8,168 nt of DNA from Microcella sp. (GTDB lineage: Bacteria > Actinomycetota > Actinomycetes > Actinomycetales > Microbacteriaceae): positions 1-8,168 of the forward strand of contig JAIWOM010000059.1 of assembly GCA_020216895.1 (NCBI GenBank). The letters run 5' to 3'. The notes below the pieces were generated by a model. That model did no database searches. It saw only the letters and a list, made by a program, of their open reading frames with translations, and was not told where the DNA came from. Shown here in pieces: positions 7,122-8,168 of this stretch (positions are counted from its first letter, which is position 1; each line of letters begins with the position of its first letter). The position numbers were made by a program, and so were the translations under genes.

Positions 7122-7127
7122 AGCCTA
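7122..7127 (-). promoter_or_regulatory. Candidate -10 box of the DUF2470 gene
   Basis: On the minus strand this reads TAGGCT, fitting TANNNT, 6 nt before GTG 7115. The -35 zone would fall in the first unit of the repeat array. The evidence is the pattern only. Confidence 0.3.
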
Positions 7128-7138
7128 GGCGGGCATCA

Positions 7139-7269
7139 ACGCAGGATGTGCCTCTTGGTGCTTGCGCCTAGCGTAGGCCGAGCCTTCTTGCGCCTAGCGC
7201 AGGATGTGCCTACTGGTTCCTGCGCCTAGCGCAGGATGTGCCTACTGGTTCCTGCGCCTAGCGCAGGAA
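7139..7269. repeat. Tandem array of a 32-bp palindrome-containing unit
   Basis: Units occupy 7139-7170 (about 5 differences), 7171-7196 (diverged, 6 bp shorter), 7197-7228 and 7229-7260 (identical to each other), plus a partial unit from 7261. Each full unit contains AGGATGTGCCTACTGGTTCC or a variant. At each junction the palindrome TCCTGCGC-CTA-GCGCAGGA, or a shortened form, is created. The junction at 7249-7269 is a perfect 9-bp stem whose 3-nt loop is the stop codon of the WXG100 gene. A spacing of 32 bp is close to three helical turns. The array fills the gap between the WXG100 stop and the DUF2470 start. Confidence 0.88.
7249..7269 (-). terminator. Hairpin with the WXG100 stop codon as its loop
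   Basis: TTCCTGCGC (7249-7257) and GCGCAGGAA (7261-7269) are exact complements. The loop CTA (7258-7260) is the TAG stop read on the minus strand. It is probably a terminator or 3'-end stabiliser, repeated downstream by the array. There is no T-tract. Confidence 0.45.
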
Positions 7270-7548
7270 CAGGCGCGCGGCCTGCGCCTCCACCTCCGCG
7301 TAGCCCTGGCCGGCGTGCGCGAGCGCCTCGTTCATGGCGGTGAGCGTCTGCTCGACACGCTGGTAGGCGGCCGTCCACTCGGCGACGAGGCCCTGGAAGG
7401 CGCTCGCGGCCGAGCCGCTCCAGGTGCTCTGCAGGCCCGTCAGGGTGCCCTGCAGCACCGCGGCCTCCGACTGCAGGCGCCCGATCGAGCCGCGGGTGGC
7501 GGCGGTGGCGGCGATGACGGCCTCGCTGTCGACCTGGTAGCGCGTCAT
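7258..7548 (-). CDS. WXG100 (ESAT-6-like) family protein
   Basis: A 96-residue, mostly helical protein of typical family length, forming a helix-turn-helix hairpin with Trp43-Ser44-Gly45 (WSG) at the bend. The C terminus has YAEVE (83-87), matching the YxxxD/E export signal of type VII secretion substrates. Such proteins are usually secreted as dimers by an ESX/EssC machine. The start is ATG 7548 with GGGAGGAG (complement of 7555-7562) 6 nt away. No partner WXG100 gene or secretion ATPase is in the window, so it may form a homodimer or use a system elsewhere. It lies 47 bp downstream of the histidine kinase gene on the same strand and could be co-transcribed with it. The last three codons form the arm of a hairpin. 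Confidence 0.92.
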   Translation of the reverse strand: MTRYQVDSEAVIAATAATRGSIGRLQSEAAVLQGTLTGLQSTWSGSAASAFQGLVAEWTAAYQRVEQTLTAMNEALAHAGQGYAEVEAQAARLFLR

Positions 7549-7560
7549 GGTGGTCTCCTC

Positions 7561-7582
7561 CCGGGCCGGGGCACTCGCCCGG
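7561..7582 (-). other. Small inverted repeat between the kinase and WXG100 genes
   Basis: CCGGGC (7561-7566) and GCCCGG (7577-7582) form a 6-bp stem next to the WXG100 ribosome binding site. It may weakly terminate the kinase transcript or be a chance pairing in GC-rich DNA. Confidence 0.25.
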
Positions 7583-7595
7583 CGCCGCGGCGACG

Positions 7596-8168
7596 CTACG
7601 CCGTGGGCGCGGAGCCGGGGGAGGCGGGTGACGACGGGGGAGCATCCGGCGCGGAGGGAGCGCTGGGGAGGACGCTCGCGCCGTCGTCGTCAGCCTCGAC
7701 GAGGTCGTCGGTCGGCTCGGCGAGCGGCATCGTGACGCGGAAGGTCGCGCCGCCCCCGGGGGTGTCGAGCACGTCGACGCGGCCGCGGTGCAGGCCGACG
7801 ATCGAGGCGACGATCGACAGGCCGAGGCCCGAGCCCCCCGTGTCGCGGGCTCGCGACGAGTCGGCGCGGAAGAACCGCTCGAAGATCTTCTTCTTCAGCT
7901 GGTCGGGGATCCCGTCGCCGTGGTCGACGACCGCGATCGAGGCGGTGCCGGCCGCGGCATCGACGCCGACGACGAGCTCGATCGGCGACCCGCTCGGCGA
8001 GAACCGCACGGCGTTGCCCATCAGGTTCGTGATCACCTGCCGCAGCTTGTTCTCGTCGCCCATGATGATCGCCTCGGGTGCCTCCTCCGGCGCGATGATG
8101 ATGGGGTCGGGGATGCTGGCCGCCGCCCGGCGCCCCCGTCGGCCGCGCAGCCGCGCGAACGCCGCGCC
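7596..8168 (-). CDS. Sensor histidine kinase, C-terminal ATPase part (N-terminus outside window)
   Basis: The frame is open to the right edge, giving 190 visible residues that end at TAG (complement of 7596-7598). The ATP-binding HATPase_c domain is complete in its motifs: N box ENKLRQVITNLMGNAVRFSP, G1 box VVDHGDGIP, F box IFERFFRADSSRARDTGG and G2 box GSGLGLSIV, closing with GGATFRVTMP. The sensor, membrane segments, HAMP and the phospho-accepting His domain would lie beyond the window. An Arg-rich run, ARLRGRRGRR, comes before the first strand, near the visible N-terminal end. After the ATPase comes a disordered tail of about 40 residues, acidic (EADDD) and then Pro/Ser/Ala rich, beyond the usual end of such kinases. 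An ATG at 8063 is internal to the domain and not a start. The likely partner response regulator would lie upstream, to the right. The sensed signal cannot be told. Confidence 0.93.
   Translation of the reverse strand, partial: GAAFARLRGRRGRRAAASIPDPIIIAPEEAPEAIIMGDENKLRQVITNLMGNAVRFSPSGSPIELVVGVDAAAGTASIAVVDHGDGIPDQLKKKIFERFFRADSSRARDTGGSGLGLSIVASIVGLHRGRVDVLDTPGGGATFRVTMPLAEPTDDLVEADDDGASVLPSAPSAPDAPPSSPASPGSAPTA

Noticed and set aside
5904..7229. A 441-codon plus-strand open frame across hmuO and the DUF2470 gene.
   Set aside because: It runs antisense to two clear genes, crosses their intergenic region and iron box, and has low-complexity Ala/Val/Gly/Arg composition.
7139..7269. CRISPR array.
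   Set aside because: The units repeat over their whole length with no unique spacers, there are only about four, and no cas gene is present.

Overview
The window is high-GC DNA with strong G/C preference at third codon positions. It holds several marks of an actinobacterium: a WXG100 protein, a DUF3263 protein, a monocistronic GroEL with a GGMDF tail, DtxR/IdeR-type iron boxes and TANNNT promoters placed just ahead of start codons. The gene order DUF3263 – LytR_C – cold-shock protein – DUF3048 – groEL, and the overall protein style, suggest Micrococcales, probably Microbacteriaceae. That placement is an inference from pattern memory, not from a search.

Layout from left to right. The 3' end of a DUF2332 gene (+) meets, tail to tail, a haem-binding lipoprotein gene of the HmuT type (-). 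The hmuT promoter region carries an iron box at 1500-1518. A plus-strand block of five conserved genes follows: a DUF3263 small protein, a membrane-anchored LytR_C protein, a CspA-type cold-shock protein, a DUF3048 lipoprotein and groEL. groEL is preceded by two CIRCE (HrcA) operators 33 bp apart and followed by a strong intrinsic terminator. The remaining genes are on the minus strand: a haem oxygenase (hmuO) with a near-consensus iron box at 6678-6696, a stand-alone DUF2470 protein (HugZ C-terminal-like), a WXG100 protein and the C-terminal ATPase part of a sensor histidine kinase that runs off the right edge.

Functionally there are two themes. The first is iron and haem acquisition: surface haem capture by HmuT, haem opening by HmuO and probably a haem-associated DUF2470 partner. 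The two iron-boxed genes sit on either side of the chaperone block. No haem permease or ATPase gene is visible. The second is envelope and stress housekeeping: cold shock, chaperonin, lipoproteins, a histidine kinase and a WXG100 protein.

Most intergenic space is explained by operators, hairpins and promoters. The least explained structures are a 32-bp tandem repeat array of palindromes (7139-7269) that grows out of the 3' end of the WXG100 gene and lies just upstream of the DUF2470 gene, and a large nested inverted repeat (5866-5939) between groEL and hmuO. I see no RNA genes, insertion sequences, CRISPR arrays or phage genes. The genes all belong to known families. The novelty candidates here are regulatory and repeat structures, not a new multi-gene system.
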